Shown: positions 1 to 6,408 of the stretch, one piece after another | How positions within the stretch are numbered: the first letter of the stretch is position 1 | Layout: every line of letters starts with the position of its first letter | Source of the DNA: Candidatus Magasanikbacteria bacterium RIFCSPHIGHO2_02_FULL_50_9b | GTDB lineage: Bacteria > Patescibacteriota > Patescibacteriia > Magasanikbacterales > 2-02-FULL-50-9b | Direction: 5' to 3' | DNA: 16,198 bases | NCBI GenBank assembly: GCA_001782975.1 | Contig: MFQD01000033.1 | Coordinates: 1,197 to 17,394 of the forward strand | The notes under the pieces: generated by a model | Told to the model about the DNA's origin: nothing | What the model saw: the letters and a program-made list of their open reading frames with translations, nothing else | Database searches by the model: none | Translations under genes and position numbers: made by a program

Positions 1-871
1 TTAACAGTTCAATGTCAGCCACCTCTTCAGCTTTGCGCTTGTGTTCATCAGCCAAATTGCGCGCAATATTTTCACGCAGTTCTGCAATTGATGCGACGCC
101 CAATTTTTTTGCAAATTCTTCCGTCACTTCTGGCAACACGCGGCGCTCAATTTTTTTAACGCCGACTGTAAATCCGATATTTTTCCCCGCATACATTTTT
201 TGGTAGTGATCTTTTGGAAACGGCAACTCAAATGACAGCTCATCACCCGCTCGCGTGCCCAACAATTTTTCCGTGAAGCCGGGAATATAGTACGGCTCGT
301 TCATTTCAACAATGTGTCCACGCGCCTGTCCGCCTTCGAGCGGAACGGCGCCATCAAACAGATCCATATCAACGGTCACGCGCGATGACGCATCAGCTGC
401 ATCAGAAATTTCAACAGCCTCAGCGTGCATTTTTTGCAGATCCGCAACCATGCGGTCGATTTCAGAATCGCTGACCGGTTCATTTTTAACGGCAATGGAA
501 ATTTTTGAAACATCCGGTAACTTCACGGTTGGCACAACGGAAACAATTGCCTGAAACACCAGCTCGTTCTGTGGCGCCATTTTCTCAATTGAAATTTCAG
601 GTGTTCCGACAGTGTGCAGCTGATGGCTGCGCACTGCCTCGACAAATGTTTCTCGCACAATCGCCTCAAGTGCTGTCTCGAGAATTTTCATGTCACCCAC
701 GCGCGCCGCAACTACGTCATACGGCGCGAGTCCGGGACGAAATCCGGGAAAATTGCTCTGCTCTGAAATCTGTTTTGCCGCGAGCACCAGATGCGGCTGC
801 TGTTGCTCTGGCGCAACTGAAATCGTTAAAGCGATCTGCGATTTTGGAAGATTTTTGATGGTGACATTCAT
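1..871 (-). CDS. tig: Trigger factor, C-terminal part beyond the window
   Basis: Ribosome-associated chaperone and peptidyl-prolyl isomerase that binds nascent chains at the exit tunnel. The reading frame starts at ATG 871-869 and stays open to the window edge (290 codons seen). Residues 1 to about 110 look like the ribosome-binding domain, including the signature GFRPG at 43-47, which docks on L23. An FKBP-like PPIase domain follows at about 150-240 (visible stretch FDGAVPLEGG), and then the start of the helical C-terminal domain (EEFAKKLGV, then ENIARNLADE). Family members are usually 430-450 residues, so about a third is missing at the edge rather than by damage. A promoter (TTGTCA-17-TACACT) lies just upstream and gives a leader of about 20 nt without a Shine-Dalgarno site. 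Identification is firm from the signature and domain order. Confidence 0.95.
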   Translation of the reverse strand, partial: MNVTIKNLPKSQIALTISVAPEQQQPHLVLAAKQISEQSNFPGFRPGLAPYDVVAARVGDMKILETALEAIVRETFVEAVRSHQLHTVGTPEISIEKMAPQNELVFQAIVSVVPTVKLPDVSKISIAVKNEPVSDSEIDRMVADLQKMHAEAVEISDAADASSRVTVDMDLFDGAVPLEGGQARGHIVEMNEPYYIPGFTEKLLGTRAGDELSFELPFPKDHYQKMYAGKNIGFTVGVKKIERRVLPEVTEEFAKKLGVASIAELRENIARNLADEHKRKAEEVADIELL

Positions 872-900
872 AGCGAATAAAAAAGGGAATCGTGCGCCGA

Positions 901-929
901 AGTGTAGCACGCTAGTCGCTGTTTGACAA
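901..929 (-). promoter_or_regulatory. Sigma-70-type promoter for tig
   Basis: Read on the minus strand, TTGTCA (929-924) and TACACT (906-901) are separated by exactly 17 nt. The predicted start near 894 leaves about 23 nt before the trigger factor ATG. Confidence 0.6.
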
Positions 930-944
930 GATGTTCAATGTTCA

Positions 945-1835
945 TCAGCGAAAAATGAGTGGCACCAGAATTATGCTGACGCCAAGCAACGCAATCACGG
1001 AAAAAATTTGTGTGGCACGAGTTGAATGATCTGTGTATTTTTCATGTCCGGCGATGAGTGCGATGATGAGGCCAACGATGAGCGCGCCCAACAACACGGT
1101 GCCATGATTTTTTCCAAATAGAACAATGAAGAGCGGCGGGACGCACAGCGCAATGAGTGTGCCGCGTTTCATTGAAAGAGTTGTGGTAAAAATTTTTTTC
1201 CACGCAACAATGCTGAGTAGCAAACCGGCGATTACATATGGATCACCAAGTTCAAACAACACCGACCGTCCGGCGAACGCAATGCTATTGATGAAAACAG
1301 TGAACAATACCACGAGAGTTAATCTGGTGATAGCGTCGCTGGACTCATCAGTCGCTTGACGAATGTGCGTCAGCGCAAACATGCTGATAAGCACAACACC
1401 AATGCCATAGGTGTTGCCGAACTCATAGCCGAGTAACACACACACGATCAGCGCAAGTGTGTGACGATGCGGGAGCGTCGAACGCTCGAGCGCGAGCAGT
1501 GTTGCGGCGCCGAGCGCCACACACAGCCACAATAATAACGGAGAAAAATCTGCCGCAATCCAAAAGGTGATCGGAAGCGCGAGCACAACAAACACACCGG
1601 CATCGAGCAAATCACGATGCGCAATAATCATCGGTTTTTTGAGCACAATAAATCGTGCGATTGGCGTCACCGCGATGGAAATCAGCACTAAAAAAAAGGG
1701 AAACTGAATTGCACGCGCAGAGCCAGAATATAAAAAAATTGCGAGCAGTGCGGCGCTGATGAGCGCGACAAAATACAGTGCAAAAAAGTGTGCGCGTGGG
1801 TCAGAATTCAGTCGGTTGGCGAGGCGAACAAACAT
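945..1835 (-). CDS. Polytopic membrane protein, family not recognised
   Basis: I do not recognise this protein. From the ATG at 1835 it is 296 residues and almost entirely hydrophobic, with roughly nine or ten membrane spans joined by short loops. The longer loops carry basic or acidic residues, such as IRQATDESSDAI in the middle and HEKYTDHSTRATQ near the end. No transporter or enzyme motif stands out. The frame extends upstream to 1895, but that start would sit 1 nt from the divergent GTG at 1897 and inside the promoter palindrome, so MFVRLANRL at 1835 is the better start. The gene is divergent from the M23 peptidase and shares its 60-nt intergenic region. An export or antiporter-like role is possible, but the sequence does not show it. 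Confidence 0.7.
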   Translation of the reverse strand: MFVRLANRLNSDPRAHFFALYFVALISAALLAIFLYSGSARAIQFPFFLVLISIAVTPIARFIVLKKPMIIAHRDLLDAGVFVVLALPITFWIAADFSPLLLWLCVALGAATLLALERSTLPHRHTLALIVCVLLGYEFGNTYGIGVVLISMFALTHIRQATDESSDAITRLTLVVLFTVFINSIAFAGRSVLFELGDPYVIAGLLLSIVAWKKIFTTTLSMKRGTLIALCVPPLFIVLFGKNHGTVLLGALIVGLIIALIAGHEKYTDHSTRATQIFSVIALLGVSIILVPLIFR

Positions 1836-1855
1836 ACAGCAAAACAGCGGTTTAG

Positions 1856-1885
1856 TTGACGCAATTATGATAGCATAGTATGCTA
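1856..1885 (+). promoter_or_regulatory. Promoter with 15-bp palindrome in a divergent intergenic region
   Basis: TTGACG (1856-1861) and TATGCT (1879-1884) are spaced 17 nt and point at the GTG start at 1897, leaving a leader of only about 5 nt. A perfect palindrome, TAGCATA-G-TATGCTA (1871-1885), covers the -10 element. It could be an operator affecting both this gene and the divergent membrane gene. Confidence 0.45.
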
Positions 1886-1896
1886 AAAAGCACATT

Positions 1897-3303
1897 GTGA
1901 AGCGTCATTTGTTCAAAATATTGCTCGCATTCGTTCGGGCATTGGTTGTGGCCAAACGCCTGATTGTCTGGTTTGGCCAAACAGTGGCGCGTTTTTTTGC
2001 ATGGATTTTGCGGCCAGCCATTCCACTCATCATCGCGCCGCTCTACCAAGTATTTCGTCGCTACTGGCGTCGCTACCTTGAATTGTCTCCAGACGCATGG
2101 GCGCGTCGCCGTTTTATTGCGACCAGTCGTCCGGCGGTAACCGCGTACACAATCGCGGCAATCTTTTTTTTAACGTGGAGCTCAGTCAACGCATCAGATC
2201 AGCCCGGTGTGGTGAGTGGTTCACACAGCGTTTTGTTAACCTACATTGTTACGGGCGGTGAGAGTGACTGGGTGCCGAGTGAGGATGATGAGTTTTCACA
2301 AGGAATTGTCGCAGAGCAAGTTCCAACAATCATGTATCGCGACGGTGGGGCTGTTGCATTCGTGTATCCGTTTAGTGGCGCTGTGGGGCGCGCACCGGCA
2401 ACACCAGATGAACCACCAACACCAGAACAGCAACCACAAAAAGCGACATCGCCAATTCAAAAATATGCCGTGCAGCGCGGCGATACACTTGCGAAAATCG
2501 CGCGCAAATTTGGGATCAAAGTGGAAACTTTGTTGTGGGCAAATAATTTGAAGGCAACGTCGGTGTTGCGACAAGGCGATAGCATCACCATTCTCGCTGC
2601 AGACGGTGTGATTTATACGGTCAAAAGCGGCGGCACGGTTGCGGATGTTGCGAAAAAGTTTAATGTGGCGACGAAAACTGTCGCAAGTGCAAATAATTTG
2701 ACGATTGGCGCGACGTTAAAAAAAGGACAGCAATTGATCGTGCCGGGTGTGCGACCGATCGAACAGCCGAAACCACCGGTTTCCGTTGCGCGTGTTGAAG
2801 CGCCGACACCGCAACAGCAAGAGACCGAGCAACAACAAACAGCAGCGCCTGATGCCGCGCCACCAGACGATCAGCTAGCACCAGAACCCGAACCAACACC
2901 ACCGGCGCTTGAGGTTATCAAGCGCCCAACACTGCAGGCTGGTGAAAAAATGTTGTGGCCAACGAAACGACGCGCAATTACGCAATATTACAGCGCGCGC
3001 CACCAAGGGCTCGACATTGACGGCGACTACACGGATCCAATTTATGCAACTGACGATGGAACGGTTACGTTTTCTGGTTGGAATAACACCGGCTACGGCA
3101 ACATGGTGCTGATCGACCACGGCAATGGCATCGTGAGTCGCTATGGTCACAGCAGTAAAGTGTATGTGCGCGTTGGCCAGCAAGTCACGCGTGGCGACAT
3201 CATCGCCATGGTTGGCACCACGGGCCGCTCAACCGGAACGCACCTTCATTTTGAAGTCATGGTGAACGGACGTCGCGCAAACCCGTTTAAATATGTGCGG
3301 TAA
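1897..3303 (+). CDS. Membrane-anchored LysM/M23 peptidoglycan endopeptidase
   Basis: Predicted zinc metallopeptidase that cuts peptide cross-links in peptidoglycan. The 468 residues read as follows. A basic and hydrophobic N-terminal region (1-70) is followed by a membrane span at about 79-98. Two LysM repeats lie at 189-234 and 239-284 (RGDTLAKIARKFGI and the degenerate SGGTVADVAKKFNV). A Pro/Gln/Glu-rich linker follows, and then a C-terminal M23 domain. The M23 zinc ligands are visible as H369-x3-D373 and the H449-L-H451 motif, with H418 (YGHSS) in the catalytic position, so the enzyme should be active. The start is GTG with no Shine-Dalgarno site. The gene is divergent from the membrane protein and converges with comM, leaving 7 nt between the stop codons and no visible terminator. 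It resembles the MepM/NlpD/EnvC class; lysostaphin-like cell separation is an alternative role. Confidence 0.93.
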   Translation: MKRHLFKILLAFVRALVVAKRLIVWFGQTVARFFAWILRPAIPLIIAPLYQVFRRYWRRYLELSPDAWARRRFIATSRPAVTAYTIAAIFFLTWSSVNASDQPGVVSGSHSVLLTYIVTGGESDWVPSEDDEFSQGIVAEQVPTIMYRDGGAVAFVYPFSGAVGRAPATPDEPPTPEQQPQKATSPIQKYAVQRGDTLAKIARKFGIKVETLLWANNLKATSVLRQGDSITILAADGVIYTVKSGGTVADVAKKFNVATKTVASANNLTIGATLKKGQQLIVPGVRPIEQPKPPVSVARVEAPTPQQQETEQQQTAAPDAAPPDDQLAPEPEPTPPALEVIKRPTLQAGEKMLWPTKRRAITQYYSARHQGLDIDGDYTDPIYATDDGTVTFSGWNNTGYGNMVLIDHGNGIVSRYGHSSKVYVRVGQQVTRGDIIAMVGTTGRSTGTHLHFEVMVNGRRANPFKYVR

Positions 3304-3310
3304 ATTTTTG

Positions 3311-4807
3311 TTATCTGTTTTGCGGCACTCGATATTGCAGCGCCTCGCTCACCTCTGCGACACCCACCACGTCATGCAGCGCAAGATCCGCAATCGTTCT
3401 GCTCACGCGCAGCAGTCGCGTGTAGCCGCGCGCTGACAGCCGCAATTGTTCCGCGGCGCGAATTGCAAATGTTTGCGCCTCATTCGAGATTCGTCGTTGC
3501 TCTGCGCGTGTGCGTGCAAATTCGCGCGCACGTAAAACGTGATCGCGCAGTGATGCAGACGACACTGTACTATTTTTTTCAGCATCGTTGAGCGAACCGA
3601 ATTTTTTTAAATCAACGTGCTGCACATCGCAATACAAATCAATGCGATCAAGCAACGGGCCAGAAATTTTCTTTTGATACAACAGACGCTGTTGCGGCGT
3701 GCAGGTGCAATGGTGTGTTGGGTCGGTTGCGTATCCGCACCAACACGGATTTTGCGCGGCGATCAGGATGAATTCAGCCGGAAGCGTGACTGAATGTTCG
3801 CTGCGCGCCAGATGGATTGTGCCCGATTCAAGCGGCTGTCGCAATTGCTCAAGCACATTGCGTGCAAATTCAGGTAATTCATCGAGAAATAAAATACCGC
3901 GGTGGCTCAGTGTGATTTCGCCGGGGGTCACCGAGCCGCGGCTGTGCACGCTGCCAATTAATGCCGCCGCTGAGGCACTGTGATGCGGTGATCGAAACGG
4001 CGGCTCGTGAAGCGGCACATGTTCGGGAGCCACCAGACCAGCAGATGAATAGATTTCCGTGACTTCAACAGATTCATCGAGCGTGAGTTGCGGCAAAATT
4101 CCGGCACAGGCACGCGCCAACATTGTTTTGCCAGCGCCGGGCGGACCACACAAAACAACGTGGTGACCGCCTGTTGCAGCAATGAGCAACGCTCGTTTCG
4201 CAAACGAATTATCGATAATTTCTGCAAAATCAACTTCAGCCCGCCGATCATTAATCGTTTGAAGTCGCACATTGCTTTTTGTATGTGGCTGTAACATACG
4301 TGCGCCAGAAAAATGTGCAGTACAAGCGAGCAAGCTGCTAACCGGCAAAACAATGAGCCCCACAATAAGAGCAGCTTCATCAGCGTTTTCAACAGGAACA
4401 ACGAGTGTACTTTTTCCAGCGCGCAACGCCGCGCGCGCTGCGGCGAGCACACCGCGCACTGGCCGCACCGAGCCATCGAGCGCCAATTCGCCGAGCACCA
4501 CTACATCGTCAAGTCCGCGCAGCCGCAATTGTTTGTGCAACACCGCAAGCGCAATGGGCAAGTCATATGCAGTGCCTTCTTTGCGAACATCTGACGGCGC
4601 CAAATTAATCGTGATCCGAAAATTGTACGGATATTGAAATCCCGTTTGCTTAATTGCGGCGCGAATTCGTTCGCGTGCCTCTTGAATACGAGTGTCTGCA
4701 AGACCCACAATAGTGAATTGCGATAAACCTTGCGAAACATCTGCTTCGACCGTGATCAATTGCGCGCCGATTCCAACAAGCGCAGCACTATAAATTTTTG
4801 TAACCAT
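3311..4807 (-). CDS. comM: YifB/ComM family AAA+ ATPase (Mg-chelatase-like)
   Basis: ComM is a hexameric helicase that promotes branch migration during natural transformation. The 498 residues have the full family layout: an N-terminal S5/Lon-like fold domain (1-165, with TIVGLADTRIQEARERIRA and INLAPSDVRKEGTAYDLPIA), an AAA+ core with Walker A GPPGAGKT at 221-228 and Walker B ILFLDE at 305-310, the cysteine cluster around NPCWCGY, and the C-terminal domain with the RGYTRLLRVSRTIADL block. A clear Shine-Dalgarno site (AAGGGGGG) precedes the ATG. This is one of the few in the window, and it fits the gene's place as the last member of the dksA-lspA-comM operon, 18 nt after lspA. ComM-like proteins are widespread in Patescibacteria alongside competence genes. 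Identification is firm; the transformation role is inferred from the family. Confidence 0.95.
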   Translation of the reverse strand: MVTKIYSAALVGIGAQLITVEADVSQGLSQFTIVGLADTRIQEARERIRAAIKQTGFQYPYNFRITINLAPSDVRKEGTAYDLPIALAVLHKQLRLRGLDDVVVLGELALDGSVRPVRGVLAAARAALRAGKSTLVVPVENADEAALIVGLIVLPVSSLLACTAHFSGARMLQPHTKSNVRLQTINDRRAEVDFAEIIDNSFAKRALLIAATGGHHVVLCGPPGAGKTMLARACAGILPQLTLDESVEVTEIYSSAGLVAPEHVPLHEPPFRSPHHSASAAALIGSVHSRGSVTPGEITLSHRGILFLDELPEFARNVLEQLRQPLESGTIHLARSEHSVTLPAEFILIAAQNPCWCGYATDPTHHCTCTPQQRLLYQKKISGPLLDRIDLYCDVQHVDLKKFGSLNDAEKNSTVSSASLRDHVLRAREFARTRAEQRRISNEAQTFAIRAAEQLRLSARGYTRLLRVSRTIADLALHDVVGVAEVSEALQYRVPQNR

Positions 4808-4825
4808 ACCCCCCTTACGTTATGA

Positions 4826-5269
4826 TTATGAATGATGTTTTTTCGAAAAAATGAATGTGGCAAGACCGGCAATGACGAGAATGTCCGCAATGTTGATGAT
4901 GCCGTTAATGAGCCGAATATAGTCGATCGTGTACCCGTATGTCAAGCGATCAAGTGCATTTGATAATGCGCCGACCAAAATTGCCGCGCCGGCGATCAAA
5001 TGTGTGGTGCGGTGACTACTGCTGCTGTGACGAATCCACACAAACAATCCACACAGGAGCACCGCGGTTGCGGGCAGCACAATCCACAAAGGAATTGGCA
5101 AACCAAACGCAATGCCCGGATTGTGGAATTGTTCAAAGCCAAAATAACGCCAACCAATCGGCGAATTATCAAAGCGCGGCTGTTCAACGAGCATTTTGAG
5201 TGCACGGTCAACAATTCCGAGCAGCGCAACAGCGCCAAAACCACCCCACGTTTTGACGTTCAGTCTCAC
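4826..5269 (-). CDS. lspA: Lipoprotein signal peptidase (signal peptidase II)
   Basis: Membrane aspartyl protease that removes the signal peptide of prolipoproteins after lipidation. From the GTG at 5269 it has 147 residues, with four predicted membrane spans and the conserved boxes in order: VDRALKMLV at 20-28 (the DQxTK box), HNPGIAFG at 49-56, SNALDRLTYGYTIDYI at 103-118 with catalytic D107, and NIAD at 126-129 with catalytic D129. I chose GTG 5269 because it overlaps the TGA of the upstream dksA-like gene as GTGA, a typical translational-coupling arrangement. An in-frame GTG at 5305 and ATG at 5296 also exist, but both would add a basic stretch lying inside the upstream gene. A predicted lipoprotein substrate lies at 13963-14427. 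Confidence 0.9.
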   Translation of the reverse strand: MRLNVKTWGGFGAVALLGIVDRALKMLVEQPRFDNSPIGWRYFGFEQFHNPGIAFGLPIPLWIVLPATAVLLCGLFVWIRHSSSSHRTTHLIAGAAILVGALSNALDRLTYGYTIDYIRLINGIINIADILVIAGLATFIFSKKHHS

Positions 5270-5631
5270 AGCTCTTGCGTGAGTGCCTTTTTGCATGCCA
5301 CGCACGAGCTTGAAGTTGGTCGCGCGCGCAAACGCTGTTCATCAATCGGTTTTTGGCAATATTTGCAGACGCCGTACGTCCCTTTTTCAAAACGGGACAT
5401 GGAATCAACAACATCGCGCATTTCAGAGTTAAGCGTGTCAACAAGCTGCAAATTCGCGTCATACGTTGCAACTTCCTCGGCGCTCTCGTCCTCGCCTTCG
5501 CCGTATGACGGGAAAGCTGTGCCAGATTCTTTATTGGTAAATTCAGCAAGCTGGTTTGTCAAGCGCGTCTTTTGCTCGTCAAGCGCCTTTTTGATGTCAG
5601 CGAGGAATTCTTTTGAGAGTGGTGAATTCAT
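5266..5631 (-). CDS. DksA/TraR-type C4 zinc-finger protein
   Basis: Small RNA-polymerase-binding regulator family (DksA, TraR, YteA/YocK). The 121 residues have an N-terminal helical coiled-coil region (about 5-80) with an acidic tip segment, GEGEDESAEE, at 44-53. The zinc finger follows, with C89-x2-C92 and C110-x2-C113. In E. coli DksA the coiled-coil tip enters the polymerase secondary channel. The acidic tip here fits that role, but the exact DxxDxA motif is not conserved. The start is ATG 5631; an in-frame TTG two codons upstream is less likely. It is the first gene of the dksA-lspA-comM operon and has a consensus promoter 30 nt upstream. Family assignment is firm. Which subfamily it belongs to, and whether it responds to ppGpp, cannot be told. 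Confidence 0.88.
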   Translation of the reverse strand: MNSPLSKEFLADIKKALDEQKTRLTNQLAEFTNKESGTAFPSYGEGEDESAEEVATYDANLQLVDTLNSEMRDVVDSMSRFEKGTYGVCKYCQKPIDEQRLRARPTSSSCVACKKALTQEL

Positions 5632-5660
5632 AGCCAAAAAAATCAGAATGAGTATTATTC

Positions 5661-5689
5661 AGTATAGGAACAAAAAAAAAGTCTGTCAA
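5661..5689 (-). promoter_or_regulatory. Consensus promoter for the dksA-lspA-comM operon
   Basis: On the minus strand TTGACA (5689-5684), a 17-nt spacer and TATACT (5666-5661) form a near-perfect sigma-70 promoter. The leader would be about 23 nt. Confidence 0.8.
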
Positions 5690-5705
5690 CAAAACGCGCG
5701 ATCAA

Positions 5706-5778
5706 AAAACCCTTTAAAAAGCACAAAGGCTCGGGCATCCACCCGAAAACAATGTTGATATTCGGTGGGCCGCGAGCC
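5706..5778 (-). terminator. Intrinsic terminator of the structured RNA
   Basis: On the minus strand a GC-rich hairpin pairs 5778-5761 with 5747-5728 (GGCTCG with CGAGCC, CCACC with GGTGG, and CGAA with TTCG). It is followed by a T-rich run (TTTGTGCTTTTT). A second small stem (CCTTT with AAAGG) runs directly into GTTTTTT at about 5711-5705. Confidence 0.65.
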
Positions 5779-6118
5779 TAGATGCAAGACGGACACTACT
5801 TGAGGTGCACGTGTGAACGTGACCTCGAGGATGTCTACTTGCGGTTCGTTGTTTGTTCGCGCATCTAATCCTTCTGCGTGGTGTTATGTAACCCCATTTT
5901 TTGCGGGGTAGCACCGAATCGTGAGTGGGAACGTCTCTGACGAGATGCTCTACCAGTATTCACGCTCTTTTTCCGTGGAAAGAGAAGTGGGAACGATTTT
6001 AAAGTGACAAGGAGCTATTTTTTCGTAACCGCGAGGCAAGGAGCGATATGTGTTCGGTGGATGCGAGCCTCTAGAGCGTCTCTCGAACTCGAGACTCGAG
6101 CAAGCCAATCGATCACGA
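5716..6118 (-). ncRNA. Highly structured RNA of about 400 nt, family not identified
   Basis: No credible protein frame covers this stretch, yet it has a consensus promoter at one end and a terminator at the other. In plus coordinates these helices can be read: 6053-6069 with 5728-5747, a long-range closing helix of about 17 bp with small bulges; TCTCGA/TCGAGA 6081-6086 with 6089-6094; CTCTTT/AAAGAG 5965-5970 with 5979-5984; CGTGA/TCACG 5920-5924 with 5960-5964, enclosing TCTC/GAGA; GGTG/CACC 5880-5883 with 5912-5915, enclosing CCCC/GGGG; TAGATGC/GCATCTA 5779-5785 with 5861-5867, enclosing a 10-bp hairpin at 5802-5826. I looked for the RNase P core (GGAAAGUC), the tmRNA tRNA-like ends and tag, and the SRP loop, and found none on either strand. 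Orientation is inferred from the promoter and T-run. Length and boundaries are approximate. What it does is unknown. Confidence 0.6.
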
Positions 6119-6123
6119 GATAC

Positions 6124-6152
6124 ACTATACCATAAAAAAAGTGTTTTGTCAA
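6124..6152 (-). promoter_or_regulatory. Consensus promoter for the structured RNA
   Basis: On the minus strand TTGACA (6152-6147), 17 nt and TATAGT (6129-6124) form one of the strongest promoters in the window. No start codon follows, so it most likely drives the non-coding RNA, starting near 6117. Confidence 0.8.
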
Positions 6153-6196
6153 AGTTGGCCTACACATTGCGGATGCACTTTGCTTAAATTAGCGTT

Positions 6197-6244
6197 TTTT
6201 CCACAATTTAACACACTTTGTCCACAGGTTTATCAACAGTGTGT
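6197..6244. other. Cluster of DnaA-box-like sites, candidate origin
   Basis: Three 9-mers close to TTWTNCACA lie in tandem: TTTTCCACA (6197-6205, full match), TTGTCCACA (6218-6226, one mismatch) and TTATCAACA (6230-6238, one mismatch). The last two are framed by a 7-bp inverted repeat, ACACACT (6211-6217) and AGTGTGT (6238-6244). Genes are arranged outward on both sides. dnaA itself is not in the window, so this could also be a DnaA-regulated promoter region. Confidence 0.35.
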
Positions 6245-6277
6245 ACGGTAGTATAGACAGGCGAGTTCTGAATTTCC

Positions 6278-6307
6278 TTGACGTTGTGAGTCATGTGGCG
6301 TTAAAAT
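6278..6307 (+). promoter_or_regulatory. Promoter upstream of a terminator hairpin
   Basis: TTGACG (6278-6283), 18 nt and TAAAAT (6302-6307). The transcript would begin near 6314 and run straight into the hairpin at 6318-6374, about 90 nt before the methyltransferase start. Confidence 0.5.
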
Positions 6308-6317
6308 AGGATAAATT

Positions 6318-6374
6318 CCGATGTTTGCAGGTGTGCCAAAGGAGGGGTACACCCGCAAGTGTCGGATTTTTTTT
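6318..6374 (+). terminator. Intrinsic terminator or attenuator before the methyltransferase
   Basis: A three-part stem is followed by eight T: CCGA 6318-6321 with TCGG 6362-6365, TTGC 6325-6328 with GCAA 6355-6358, GGTGT 6330-6334 with ACACC 6349-6353, then T at 6367-6374. The loop holds AAAGGAGG, a near-perfect Shine-Dalgarno sequence. Read on the minus strand it lacks a T-run, so it acts on plus-strand transcripts. It could end a short RNA of about 60 nt or attenuate the downstream gene. Confidence 0.6.
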
Positions 6375-6401
6375 GCGAAAATTTTGAAAAAGGGCTACAC
6401 T
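6373..6401 (+). promoter_or_regulatory. Promoter giving a leaderless methyltransferase mRNA
   Basis: TTGCGA (6373-6378), 17 nt and TACACT (6396-6401), with only 7 nt before the ATG at 6409. The -35 element overlaps the end of the terminator T-run. Confidence 0.5.
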
Positions 6402-6408
6402 TTGGTGC

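Noticed and set aside
5000..5758. Plus-strand frame of 252 codons
   Set aside because: It runs antisense through lspA and the dksA-like gene, both of which have full family motifs on the minus strand. Its composition is that of a shadow frame.
5714..5914. 66-codon minus-strand frame in the structured RNA
   Set aside because: It crosses the terminator hairpin and several helices, has no ribosome binding site, and resembles no protein.
5716..6118. RNase P RNA, tmRNA, SRP RNA or 6S RNA in the gene-free stretch
   Set aside because: Neither strand shows the GGAAAGUC core of RNase P, tmRNA tRNA-like ends or an ALAA-type tag, or the SRP GGAAG/GCAG loops. The length is too great for 6S. A divergent member cannot be excluded without a covariance-model search.
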